Source: Chloroflexota bacterium
GTDB taxonomy: Bacteria; Chloroflexota; Dehalococcoidia; Lucifugimonadales; HRBIN23
Direction: 5' to 3'
DNA length: 46,838 nt
Assembly: GCA_016210325.1 (NCBI GenBank)
Contig: JACQUK010000043.1
Coordinates: forward strand, 1 to 46,838
Of the stretch, positions 1-8,005 are shown one piece after another. Below the pieces are notes generated by a model. It worked only from the letters and a program-made list of their open reading frames with translations. It had not been told where the DNA came from and made no database searches. Within the stretch, counting starts at the first letter, position 1, and each line of letters begins with the position of its first letter. A program made the position numbers and the translations under genes.

Positions 1-93
1 AGCCATGTGTCCACGGGAGGCGGCGCCTCGCTCGAGTTCCTCGACGGGCGGGAGCTTCCTGGCGTGGCCGTCCTTTTGGACAAAGAGGGCTAG
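1..93 (+). CDS. pgk: Phosphoglycerate kinase, C-terminal end (partial)
   Basis: The first 30 codons read from base 1 ([20 protein letters not shown] and ten more residues) and stop with TAG at 91-93. The [11 protein letters not shown] stretch is the conserved C-terminal signature of phosphoglycerate kinase, the glycolytic enzyme that interconverts 1,3-bisphosphoglycerate and 3-phosphoglycerate with ATP; its Gly-rich loop lies at the nucleotide/phosphate site. Only the tail is inside the window, so nothing can be said about the rest. It runs in a different frame from the long open frame that starts at base 5, which argues that this upstream part of that open frame is not translated. Confidence 0.9.
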   Translation, partial: SHVSTGGGASLEFLDGRELPGVAVLLDKEG

Positions 94-124
94 TACTTCC
101 TTGCGAAAAGAGCGGTATGAACAG

Positions 125-188
125 CCGCTCGTGGTGAGCCTGTCGAACCATGAGCGGTTCACCCTTCGACAAGCTCAGGGTGAGCGGG
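125..188. repeat. Pair of REP-like palindromes (GCTCG..CGAGC family)
   Basis: Two imperfect palindromic units stand side by side: one built on GCCGCTCGTGGTGAGCCTG and one on CCCTTCGACAAGCTCAGGG. The same two modules recur at 2554-2659, 8006-8120, 18965-19058 and 34444-34557. The remaining sequence between pgk and the aminotransferase (189-345) shows no gene that I recognise. Confidence 0.7.
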
Positions 189-355
189 GCCGGGTAGGGC
201 CGTGTGTACGCGGATTTACGGAACTAAGTACTAGCCGCCGTTCAGGCGGGCGCTGTCCTGCCGGGCGGCGGGGACACACGCTTATGTCACGCTCTGGAAA
301 GCGCGGCCGGCCTGACCAAGGCGGGCCCGGCGACGCCCGTAAGAAGGAGGGGACC

Positions 356-1759
356 ATGGCCCAGAGGATTCCAACTCAGCATGAGCCAGCCATGGATGCC
401 CAGCAGCTCCGCCAGGCTGCCCTGGACCACCTCTTCGTCCCCATGCGCGAGCCTTCGGAGATGGCGGAGAAGGGCGAGCCGCGCATCATCGTCGAGGGCC
501 ATGGCGTCATGGTCACGGACATCAACGGCAAGGAGTACATTGACTGCCTGGCCGGCCTGTGGCTGAAGAACATCGGCCACGGCCGCCGCGAGGTGGCCGA
601 CGCCGCCTACCAGCAGATGCTCAAGCTGACCTATACCCCTATGGGCACCACCACGGTGCCCACCATCCAACTGTCCGAGAAGCTGGCCCAGATTACCCCA
701 GGCTCCCTGTCCCGCACCTTCTTCGTCAGTGGCGGCTCCGAGGCGGTGGAGACGGCGGTGAAGCTGGCCCGGGCCTACCACCGTCGGAACGGCGAGGGGG
801 GGCGGTACAAGATCATCAGCCGCAAGTTCTCCTACCACGGGGCCACCGGCGTGGCCACGTGGCTGGGCGGCAACCCCGTGTACGCCCGACAGGACTTCGA
901 GCCGGCCTATCCCGGCATGGTCTACGCGCCTCAGCCGTTGCCCTACCGCTGTGAGTTGGGCGGGCGCACACCATCCGAGTGCGCCGTAAAGTGCGCCAGG
1001 GCGGTGGAGGAGCTTATCCTGTTCCACGGGCCTGAGACGGTCTGCGCTGTCATTGCCGAGCCTATCGCCGTGCCCGCGGGGCCGGCCGTCCCCGGCGACG
1101 AGTACTGGCCCATGCTCCGCGAAATCTGCACCAAGTACGGCGCCCTGCTCATTGACGACGAGGTCATCTGCGGCTTCGGACGCACCGGGAAGATGTTCGG
1201 CATCGAGCACTGGGGGGTAGAGCCGGACATCATGACCGTGGCGAAAGGCCTGACCAGCGGCTACCTACCCATCGGCGCCGCCATCGTCAGCAAGAGGGTG
1301 GCAGACTCCTTCGTGGGCAACGAGAAGGTCATGTTCCGCCATCTCATCACCTTCGGCGGACACCCGGTGTCGGCCGCCGCAGCCCTCAAGAACATCGAGA
1401 TTCTGGAACAAGAGAAGCTGGTGCAGAACTCCGCCACGATGGGGGAGTACCTGCTGGAGCAGCTTCAGGACATCAAGGAGCGTCACCCCATCGTGGGCGA
1501 CGCCCGTGGTAGGGGGCTGCTAGCCTGCCTGGAGCTGGTGAAGGACCGGGGGACCAGGGAGCACTGGCCCGCCGAGGCGGCCCTGGGCAAGCGGCTGACC
1601 CAGAAGTTCATTGACCGAGGCCTGATGCTCCGCCCGCCGGGGGACTCCATCAGCCTCTCGCCGCCGCTGTGCATCAACCGCTCGGAGATAGACGAGATTT
1701 GCCACGTAATGGACCGCTCACTGGGCGAGCTGGAGCAGGAGCTCGGAGTCAGAAAGTAG
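356..1759 (+). CDS. Class III PLP-dependent aminotransferase (omega-aminotransferase type)
   Basis: A 467-residue fold-type I aminotransferase. The start at 356 is chosen because AAGAAGGAGGGG (341-352) precedes it at good spacing and the alignable protein begins soon after; the open frame continues upstream to base 5 but overlaps pgk. Visible motifs: SGGSEAVE (125-132, PLP phosphate binding), LLIDDEVICGFGRTG (264-278, Asp binding the pyridine nitrogen) and TVAKG (294-298) with the Schiff-base lysine K297. Length fits the class. Related enzymes move amino groups from omega-amino acids, taurine or diamines to pyruvate or 2-oxoglutarate; the substrate here cannot be read. The next gene starts 13 bp downstream on the same strand, so both may act in one catabolic route. 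Confidence 0.88.
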   Translation: MAQRIPTQHEPAMDAQQLRQAALDHLFVPMREPSEMAEKGEPRIIVEGHGVMVTDINGKEYIDCLAGLWLKNIGHGRREVADAAYQQMLKLTYTPMGTTTVPTIQLSEKLAQITPGSLSRTFFVSGGSEAVETAVKLARAYHRRNGEGGRYKIISRKFSYHGATGVATWLGGNPVYARQDFEPAYPGMVYAPQPLPYRCELGGRTPSECAVKCARAVEELILFHGPETVCAVIAEPIAVPAGPAVPGDEYWPMLREICTKYGALLIDDEVICGFGRTGKMFGIEHWGVEPDIMTVAKGLTSGYLPIGAAIVSKRVADSFVGNEKVMFRHLITFGGHPVSAAAALKNIEILEQEKLVQNSATMGEYLLEQLQDIKERHPIVGDARGRGLLACLELVKDRGTREHWPAEAALGKRLTQKFIDRGLMLRPPGDSISLSPPLCINRSEIDEICHVMDRSLGELEQELGVRK

Positions 1760-1772
1760 GGGGTGTCGTGCC

Positions 1773-2507
1773 ATGCAGGAAACGCTGCGCCTCGGTCTGC
1801 TCATTCCGCCGGTGAACACCGTCATGGAGGACGACTTCAACGCCTGGAAGCCCCAGGGTGTCTGCGTCCACGCTCACCGGCTCTACCGCTCCCGGGCGGT
1901 GACCACCCTGAACGACCTGGGGGAGATGGCGCAGCACCTGGAAGAGTCGGTCCGCCTCCTGGCCATGGCGCGGCCCGCCCTCATCATCTACGGCTGCACC
2001 AGCGGCAGCCTGATGGGCGGTGTGGGGTGGGAGCGAGGGCTGGAGGAGCGCATCCAGAAGACCACGGGCGTCCCAGCGGTGACCACAGCCACAGCGGTGG
2101 TGGAGGCGCTGCGGGCCATGGGGATGCGTCGCCTTGCCGTGGCTACCCCCTACATTGACGAGATTAACGAGCGGGAGCGGACGTTCCTGGAAGGCCACGG
2201 CTTCACGGTCCTTAGCCTGGAGAGCCTGGGCTACGCCGAGAGCTACAAGATCCCGTCCACTGACCCGGAGACGGTCTACAACCTGGGTCGGAGCGCCGAC
2301 CGCCCGGAGGCCGACGGGCTGTTCATCTCCTGCACCAACTTCCCCACGTTGGAAGTCATTGACCGGCTTGAGCAGGCCCTGGGCAAGCCAGTGGTCACCT
2401 CCAACAGCACCTCCCTGTGGGCCTGCCTGCGCCGCCTGGGAGTAGATACGCCAGTGTCCAACGCGGGGAGCCTGCTGCGCCGTCCCAGGGTGGGCGTAGC
2501 GGTCTAG
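1773..2507 (+). CDS. Maleate isomerase-like protein, Asp/Glu racemase superfamily
   Basis: A 244-residue protein of the Asp/Glu/hydantoin racemase superfamily, closest by eye to maleate cis-trans isomerases and arylmalonate decarboxylases. It starts RLGLLIPPVNTVMEDDF, typical of that branch. Two cysteines sit in the expected pseudo-symmetric sites: C75 in IIYGCTSGS and C187 in FISCTNFPT. Retention of both favours isomerase or racemase over arylmalonate decarboxylase, which keeps only one. Cytoplasmic, no signal peptide. It lies 13 bp after the aminotransferase, probably co-transcribed; together they suggest turnover of a dicarboxylate or amino acid. Exact substrate unknown. Confidence 0.8.
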   Translation: MQETLRLGLLIPPVNTVMEDDFNAWKPQGVCVHAHRLYRSRAVTTLNDLGEMAQHLEESVRLLAMARPALIIYGCTSGSLMGGVGWERGLEERIQKTTGVPAVTTATAVVEALRAMGMRRLAVATPYIDEINERERTFLEGHGFTVLSLESLGYAESYKIPSTDPETVYNLGRSADRPEADGLFISCTNFPTLEVIDRLEQALGKPVVTSNSTSLWACLRRLGVDTPVSNAGSLLRRPRVGVAV

Positions 2508-2553
2508 CCGGTCCTGGGGCTGTGTGGAAGCTCGGCTTTCGAGTAGCCTGGCA

Positions 2554-2659
2554 CTGTTGAAATCATCCGCTCGCCCTTCGACAAGCTCAGGGTGAGCGGA
2601 CCTGGGACTCCCCGCTCATGGTGAGTCCCGACCTGTCGGGATCGAATCCATGAGCGGGG
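2554..2659. repeat. Composite REP/MITE-like repeat
   Basis: Starts CTGTTGAAATC and continues with CCGCTCGCCCTTCGACAAG, then a second palindromic module ending in ATGAGCGGG. It contains the nested palindrome GTCCCGACCTGTCGGGAT. It is a member of the family best seen at 8006-8120. The gap 2508-2730 between the converging maleate-isomerase-like and MFS genes holds nothing else that I see. Confidence 0.7.
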
Positions 2660-2730
2660 GAAACAGCAGGTTGGCCAACACGGCCGAGTAGCCCCTAGAG
2701 GCGCCCCGTGCGGGTTGGTTCGCCGCAAAC

Positions 2731-4053
2731 TCAGGGCCTGGGGCCTGCCGCCGTAGGGGTGGGCTGGACCTCGCCACGACGCGGTGGCGACGGCCTGCGC
2801 GCCAGGACGAAAAAGAGGGTGCCTGCCCCTGCCAGGACAGCCAGGATGGCAAAACCGAGCTGGTAGTTCCCCGTGCGGTCGGCCAGTGCCCCTGCCAGCA
2901 GCGGCCCAGTGACGGTCCCCAACACCACCACCATTGATGAGAACCCCATGATGAGGCCCAGGTGCCGCCTGCCAAAGTAGTCGGCGCGGATGGCGCTCAT
3001 GAGGGGGCCGCGCACACCCCAGGCCAGGCCGTGCAGCACGGCAAAGGCCAGCACCCAGGCCAGCGAGGTGGCAAAGGCCAGGGCAAGCATACCCAGGGCG
3101 TGGCCACCCATTGATATTGCTGCCAGCACCCGTTTGTCCATCCGGTCGGCCACCAGCCCTCCGGCTACCTGTCCCACCAACGTGAGCACGGTCATGATGG
3201 CCAGCATAGTGCTGGCCAGCTCTACGGACATCCCTAGCCGCTCCACCAGGTGTGGGATGAGAAAAACGTTGACTGCTGACACCACCAGCACAGCGAAGGC
3301 GTGCCCCAGGCTGATGAGCCAGAACGACGATGCGCGCAGGGCCTCACGCAGAGTAAAGTCGGAGCTGCTGACGCTCCCCGCGGGCGCAGCGCGACCGGCG
3401 ACGCCCACCCTGGGCGCCGCTGGCGACGTTCCGTCAGGGACCAGCCCGAGGTCCTCAGGGCGGTCCCGCATCCACTGGGTGACAGGCAGCCCCACCAGCA
3501 GGACCAGCACCCCAGAGCCGAAGGCGGTCACCCTCCACCCGAAGGCGGTCAGGGACAGGGCCAGGACCGGGATCAGCAGCCCACCTATCGCCTGCCCAGC
3601 AGAGACCAGCCCCATAGCGGCGCCTCGGCGGCGGTAGAACCAGTTGGCCACTGCCACGTTGATGGTGATCCAGCCCGCCAGCGTGGAGCCAACGGCGATG
3701 ACAAAGAAAGCGCCGTAGAACTGAAGAACGTTTTGGGCGAAGCTGAGCAGCATGAGCCCAAGGGCGAAGAGGACCAGCCCTGCGCGGATGACTGCCCGCG
3801 AGCCAAACCGGTCGATGAGCCAGCCCTGGAGCGGGCCAAGCAGGCCGTTTTCCACCTGCGTCATCGAGTAGGAGCCTGACAGGAGCTTCCGGCTCCACCC
3901 GAACTCCTCGCGCCAGTGGACGAAATAGGCGCCAAAGGCCTGGTTCAGCAGCCACCCGTTGAGGAGCAGCAGCACAGCGCCAGATAGGACCACCCACCAG
4001 CCGGAGAAGAGCGTGCTGACGCGCCTGGGTACAAGCCCGTTCACCAACGACAC
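2731..4053 (-). CDS. Major facilitator superfamily transporter
   Basis: A 440-residue polytopic membrane protein with about 12 hydrophobic segments arranged as two sixes. The loop between helices 2 and 3 (GWLIDRFGSRAVIR) carries the MFS G-x-x-x-D-R-x-G-x-R pattern, and its counterpart in the second half is GGLVADRMDKRVL. The FGWSRKLLSGSYS region and general layout resemble the oxalate/formate and monocarboxylate exchanger branch, so a small organic acid is a reasonable but unproven substrate. The start is GTG at 4053. It converges with the aminotransferase/isomerase pair. Confidence 0.85.
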   Translation of the reverse strand: MSLVNGLVPRRVSTLFSGWWVVLSGAVLLLLNGWLLNQAFGAYFVHWREEFGWSRKLLSGSYSMTQVENGLLGPLQGWLIDRFGSRAVIRAGLVLFALGLMLLSFAQNVLQFYGAFFVIAVGSTLAGWITINVAVANWFYRRRGAAMGLVSAGQAIGGLLIPVLALSLTAFGWRVTAFGSGVLVLLVGLPVTQWMRDRPEDLGLVPDGTSPAAPRVGVAGRAAPAGSVSSSDFTLREALRASSFWLISLGHAFAVLVVSAVNVFLIPHLVERLGMSVELASTMLAIMTVLTLVGQVAGGLVADRMDKRVLAAISMGGHALGMLALAFATSLAWVLAFAVLHGLAWGVRGPLMSAIRADYFGRRHLGLIMGFSSMVVVLGTVTGPLLAGALADRTGNYQLGFAILAVLAGAGTLFFVLARRPSPPRRGEVQPTPTAAGPRP

Positions 4054-4240
4054 CAGGGGTCCCCCCGCGACACAATGGCCCCATCAATGCTAGCACAGGC
4101 AGTGGGTGGGTGGACGGGCCGGCGTGACGGACTACGGCGGGACCGCGGCACTGCGCACCGGTCTTCGCACAGCGCGACCGGCGGTCGTGCCGCTCCAGCG
4201 CGGGTGCACCAGGGGCACGGTGCCGCAACGACACCAGCCA

Positions 4241-4837
4241 CTACCCCAGCCATCGCCCCATAAGGACCAGCGAAGCGCTGCTGAGCAGCGGCACCTTCAC
4301 GTTGTCATCCAGCGGGTCCGGTGACAGCTCGGCCAGCGCCGCGACCCCTGCCGCAATCACCGCCGGGAGGTCGAACTCCAGCGGCGTGGCCGCGGCCAAG
4401 AGGGCGGCCAGCGCCACGCCCACGGCGAAAAAGGCGGCCGTCCCCACCGGTGACTTGCCCCGCAGCCGCGGGCCAGGCGCCCTCCCACCGGCCAGCGCCG
4501 CTATGGGGTCGCCCACCGAGGCCAGCAGCAGCCCCAGGGCAGCGACCTCACGCGGGAAGATAAGGAAGCAGGCCAGGGCCGCCAGGGCCAGGTAGGTGGC
4601 CGCGGTGGGCTGGCGGTGCTCCTTCTCCTTGAACAGCACCCCAAGCCAGCGGAAGGCCCAGCGGTTCACCGCAGGGAGGCTGAGCCGCAGCCCCTCCAGC
4701 AGCAGGGCCAGACCGCACAGTCCAGCTAGCAGGCCCACCGTCCAGCCCCAGGGGAGCAGCAGGCCCACAACTGGCATGGTAGAGCCCGCCGCCAGGTGGA
4801 AGAGACGGCGTGGGAGGTGGACCTTGTTAGCGATCAC
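4241..4837 (-). CDS. Membrane CTP-dependent lipid/polyprenol kinase-like protein (dolichol/phytol kinase family)
   Basis: A 198-residue integral membrane protein with several hydrophobic helices. The N-terminal PRRLFHLAAG (9-18), the GDPIAALAGGR segment (109-119) followed by GKSPVGT (127-133), and DPLDDNVKVPL (174-184) are the conserved cytosolic motifs of the CTP-using family that includes dolichol kinase, phytol kinase and phosphatidate cytidylyltransferase. It probably phosphorylates an isoprenoid alcohol or diacylglycerol at the membrane. The start is GTG with GGGAGG immediately upstream. The gap 4054-4240 up to the MFS start holds nothing that I recognise. Confidence 0.72.
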   Translation of the reverse strand: MIANKVHLPRRLFHLAAGSTMPVVGLLLPWGWTVGLLAGLCGLALLLEGLRLSLPAVNRWAFRWLGVLFKEKEHRQPTAATYLALAALACFLIFPREVAALGLLLASVGDPIAALAGGRAPGPRLRGKSPVGTAAFFAVGVALAALLAAATPLEFDLPAVIAAGVAALAELSPDPLDDNVKVPLLSSASLVLMGRWLG

Positions 4838-4898
4838 GTCCTCCCGGTGCTGTTCCCCGGCAGCATGGCGGTGCGGATGGCGAGCAGGGTGTTTCGGT

Positions 4899-5018
4899 TG
4901 TCATGCTGAACGCAGTGAAGCATCTCGCCCTGGAACTCACACCAGTCCCGCCTTTGGAAGGGCAACTGGTGCAGATGCTTCGGTCGTCCCGACTTGTCGG
5001 GACTTCCTCAGCATGACA
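4899..5018. repeat. 120-bp inverted-repeat element (TGTCATGCTGA ends)
   Basis: The ends are perfect inverted repeats: TGTCATGCTGA (4899-4909) and TCAGCATGACA (5008-5018). Subterminal GAAGCATCT and AGATGCTTC also pair, and a nested palindrome GTCCCGACTTGTCGGGAC lies inside the right arm. This family differs from the CTGTTGACATT repeats. It fills most of the gap before hicB. Confidence 0.75.
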
Positions 5019-5153
5019 CGACATATCCAACACCGGACAACCGAAAGACTCTGGGATGACGAGAGCCTCCTCTGCCGCAAAGACTGGAAACTATGGTAGC
5101 ATCAACGTGATGTGGCAGCGAACTCTATCTTGGTGGGCTGTTGGGGAGACGCT

Positions 5154-5366
5154 ATGTTGGTCAAAATGGAAGTCTACTTTGATGGCGAGTCCTGGTGTGC
5201 ACGGGGAATAGGAGAGGACATATTCACCCAGGGCCAAACGCTGGATGAGCTTCACGAGAACATCAAGGAGGCCGTGTCTGCCCACTATGGCGCGACCCGC
5301 GAGCCCATCACCGTCCTCACCCTCTCCGAGGTGAGGCTAGCCGATGCCCAAGCTCCCGGTGACTAG
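5154..5366 (+). CDS. hicB: HicB-family antitoxin
   Basis: A 70-residue protein starting MLVKMEVYFDGESWCARGIG and continuing DIFTQGQTLDELHENIKEAV, the compact partial RNase H-like fold of HicB antitoxins (UPF0150). The start at 5154 is preferred over the GTG at 5112 because GGGGAG lies just upstream and the family begins with this beta strand. In hicBA operons the toxin hicA follows directly and overlaps; here the next start codon (5344) overlaps by 23 bp as expected, but the downstream protein is a kinase with only a HicA-like beginning. The antitoxin therefore has no visible intact local toxin. Confidence 0.82.
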   Translation: MLVKMEVYFDGESWCARGIGEDIFTQGQTLDELHENIKEAVSAHYGATREPITVLTLSEVRLADAQAPGD

Positions 5367-6912
5367 TGGGGCTGCACTGGTCAGGCTCGCGGAACGTCAA
5401 TACCGCGAACAACGGAGTACGCCGAGAATGTCAGTAATCGCTCTTAGACGGACTTGGGAACTTGGTAGCCCTCTCGCTGTGGGTGGCTTTGGGAAAGTGT
5501 TCGAGGCTAAGGCAGATGACGGAAAGGCAGCCGTGGTGAAACTCGTTCCTAAGGCACCAGGCGCGTCGAGGGAGCTCCTGTTCGAAGAACTGTCTGGGCT
5601 ACCTAATATCGTGCCAATTGTTGATTCCGGCGAGTGGGGAGACTACTACGTCCTTGTGATGCCTCGCGCCAAGAAATCGCTGCGCCAGCATGTAGAAGAA
5701 GCTGGTGGGAAGCTCTCGGTTGAAGAAACAGTGACAGTGTTGAACGACGTAGTGGAAGCTCTCGCGTCACTGAAAGCAGGAGTAGTCCATCGCGACCTCA
5801 AGCCAGCGAATATCCTTCTCCTCGGTGATCATTGGTGTCTCGCAGACTTCGGGATAGCCCGTTACGCCGAGGCGACCACAGCCCCAGATACCCACAAGTA
5901 CGCGATGACGCCACCCTACGCTGCTCCTGAGCAATGGCGCGGAGAGCGAGCAACGGCTGCCACAGACGTTTACGCCTTGGGTGTGATAGCATTTGAGCTT
6001 CTCCAAGGCAGACTTCCTTTCCCAGGGCCAGACTTTCGGGAACAGCATCTTAAGCAACCATGTCCCGCCATTGGTGGTTGTCCACCATCCCTTGCCAGCT
6101 TAGTCAATGAATGCCTTTTCAAGGCTTCGCCGGCACGGCCTACACCAGCCAACATCCTCGCTCGTCTTCGGGCCAGCCAAAGGGCGCAATCTCCGGCTGC
6201 GGCTAGGCTCCAGGAGGTGAACAAGTCCGTTGTCCAACGGCAGGCTGAGCAGGCTGCAAAGATGTCGGCACAGCAGTCCAGGGCAGCAGTCAGGCAGGAC
6301 CTTTTCGTGGATTCTCAGCAATCGTTCAACCGGATTCTGGCGATGCTCCGAGAGCGCGTTCTGGAAGCGGCTCCATCTGTGAATGTCTCTACGAATCGTG
6401 CGTTGGTCTTCCACCTTGGAGACGGCACTTTGATCGTAGACCCCGTGCAGACCGCACCGGCAGATTGCCTCGCCACACCCGGCTACGAGCCGCCGTTTGA
6501 CGTTATTGCCTACGCCGCCATCGCAGCTCGTAAATCAAGAGACCGATACGGGTATGAGGGGCGTGCGCATTCGTTATGGTTTTGCGATGCCCACGAGGAA
6601 GGGGCGTACCGCTGGTATGAGTTGGCTTTCATGGTTCGACCGGGGATCCCCCAGCGGCCTACGCTTAATCCGTTCGCGCTGTCCCCAACGGATACGGATG
6701 CTGCCGGTGCCTTCACACCGGTCATGGGCGTTCGCCAGATTGCATGGAAGCCGGTTCCATTCGATCAAGGCGACGAAGAGCCTTTCATTGAACGCTGGCT
6801 CAGATGGTTTGCTGCGGCCGCAGACGGGACTCTCAACCACCCGTCCACCATGCCGGAGAAGTCAGAAGGAAAGTTCCGATCACCACGTCGCAAATCCGGG
6901 GCTCGCTTCTAG
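5344..6912 (+). CDS. Serine/threonine protein kinase with a HicA-like N-terminal stub
   Basis: A 522-residue protein. Residues 1-18 (MPKLPVTSGAALVRLAER) look like the start of HicA mRNA interferases, which commonly open with MPKLPV-x-SG. From about residue 37 it is a eukaryotic-type kinase: glycine loop VGGFGKV (46-52), lysine K66, HRDLKPAN (149-156), DFG (168-170) and APEQ (194-197), with a subdomain XI arginine near 266. All catalytic residues are present, so activity is likely. Residues from about 300 to 522 form an unrecognised C-terminal region beginning with an Ala/Gln-rich helix and without transmembrane segments, so the protein is probably soluble. An alternative start is M29 (5428), which would give a plain kinase. 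Base composition looks less GC-rich than the metabolic genes around it, suggesting acquisition. Confidence 0.82.
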   Translation: MPKLPVTSGAALVRLAERQYREQRSTPRMSVIALRRTWELGSPLAVGGFGKVFEAKADDGKAAVVKLVPKAPGASRELLFEELSGLPNIVPIVDSGEWGDYYVLVMPRAKKSLRQHVEEAGGKLSVEETVTVLNDVVEALASLKAGVVHRDLKPANILLLGDHWCLADFGIARYAEATTAPDTHKYAMTPPYAAPEQWRGERATAATDVYALGVIAFELLQGRLPFPGPDFREQHLKQPCPAIGGCPPSLASLVNECLFKASPARPTPANILARLRASQRAQSPAAARLQEVNKSVVQRQAEQAAKMSAQQSRAAVRQDLFVDSQQSFNRILAMLRERVLEAAPSVNVSTNRALVFHLGDGTLIVDPVQTAPADCLATPGYEPPFDVIAYAAIAARKSRDRYGYEGRAHSLWFCDAHEEGAYRWYELAFMVRPGIPQRPTLNPFALSPTDTDAAGAFTPVMGVRQIAWKPVPFDQGDEEPFIERWLRWFAAAADGTLNHPSTMPEKSEGKFRSPRRKSGARF

Positions 6913-7118
6913 CAACTCCAAGGCGAAAGCGCGTTGTTCGAATAATAATCTTGGTACCAGCATCCTGTTTGGCGCCGCCATGGTTTGGAAAGCAGTGACG
7001 TTACCCGGGGCCAATCGCTCTATCCGCCCGCATGCTGCTTTATCACGCTTTGCCTTCAAACTACTGAACTAGGTGAGTGCAGCGACCATGTCCGATAACC
7101 CCGATCATGGCAATGCAA

Positions 7119-7325
7119 CTACCTTCTGGTGCCCTTCATCTCCCCCCTCACCCTCCGCGTCCCCTTCACGTCCATCTCCAGCGACGCCGGGTCTATGACC
7201 GCGCCGTACTCGCGGCGGGCGTAGTCGGCGGTCAGCACGCCGTTGCGCACGTCCCGCAGCACGGCCTCGGGGTCCCGCTCCAGGGGGTTGCCCCAGCCGC
7301 CGGCGGTGGTCAGGCCGGTTGCCAT
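7119..7325 (-). pseudogene. Relic of the 3' end of a second hyuB (hydantoinase B) gene
   Basis: The frame encodes WGNPLERDPEAVLRDVRNGV and on to a Lys/Arg-rich end, matching the last 60-odd residues of the intact hydantoinase B at 9296-11035. The best stretch, roughly 7206-7300 against 9379-9473, differs at only about two bases; outside it similarity falls. There is no N-terminal nine tenths of the gene, so it cannot be functional as a hydantoinase. The 206 bases before it (6913-7118) contain no gene that I recognise. Confidence 0.85.
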
Positions 7326-7411
7326 GCTATCACGCCCTCCAACAGGTGCCTACCTGGAATGCCGGCGTGGTACGATAGGTGTCTGCTTGACAGTCTGCAC
7401 CAGGAGCACCG

Positions 7412-8002
7412 ATGGAACGTCCTGCTGACGCCACGCTGGCCGGACTCGCGCAACAGGTAGAGCTTCTGACCCCTGACCCTCAATACCCACATGACACGTA
7501 TGTCATCGAGGCCCTGCGCGAGGCTATCGCGTCCGCGAAGGAGGGCAACTTCGGCGTCGGCGCGGTGCTGGTTGACCCATCGGGCAGCATCATCGAGCGC
7601 GGACGTAACCGGGTATTCTACCCACAGTTCCGCAGCGACCTCCACGCCGAGATGGACCTCATGACCAGGGTTGAGAAACAGGCCGGGAGCGCGTCCCGAT
7701 GGCCATCGGGACTGGCCCTGTTCTCGTCGCTGGAGCCATGCCCAATGTGCCTCACCAGGCTGATCACGTCCGGGGTCGGGAAAGTCTACTACGCCGCCCG
7801 CGACGAGCGGGGCGGCATGGTGAGCAGGCTTCACCTGATGCCCCCGGAGTGGCAGGAGCTAGCCGAGGGGAGGCAGTTTGGCTTTGCAGACTGCTCACCC
7901 CACCTGCGAGACCTCGCCTGGCGGGTCTTCGAGACGACCGTGACAGTAAACGACCAAAGGTTGAAGGAGAGGGCCCAACAGCGCCATCGGCCCGAGGGCT
8001 AG
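7412..8002 (+). CDS. Cytidine/deoxycytidylate-type zinc deaminase
   Basis: A 196-residue zinc deaminase. The zinc and catalytic residues are visible: H78-A-E80 in SDLHAEMDLM and the EPCPMC motif with C110 and C113. Core elements VLVDPSGSIIERGRN and KVYYAARDE also fit the CDA/TadA superfamily. The ligand set HAE plus PCxxC is shared by tRNA adenosine deaminase, guanine deaminase and riboflavin-type enzymes; the N-terminal 25 residues and C-terminal 60 do not let me choose. AGGAG sits 6 bases before the ATG. It stands alone on the plus strand between the hyuB relic and a repeat element, so context gives no pathway. Confidence 0.8.
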   Translation: MERPADATLAGLAQQVELLTPDPQYPHDTYVIEALREAIASAKEGNFGVGAVLVDPSGSIIERGRNRVFYPQFRSDLHAEMDLMTRVEKQAGSASRWPSGLALFSSLEPCPMCLTRLITSGVGKVYYAARDERGGMVSRLHLMPPEWQELAEGRQFGFADCSPHLRDLAWRVFETTVTVNDQRLKERAQQRHRPEG

Positions 8003-8005
8003 GTT

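Noticed and set aside
5-355. Long N-terminal extension of the aminotransferase (open frame from base 5)
   Set aside because: It overlaps the pgk C terminus in another frame and a repeat, has no ribosome-binding site, and a strong site precedes the ATG at 356.
6913-7118. Remainder of hicA after the kinase gene
   Set aside because: No HicA-like C-terminal sequence is seen in any frame, so the toxin gene cannot be reassembled around the kinase.
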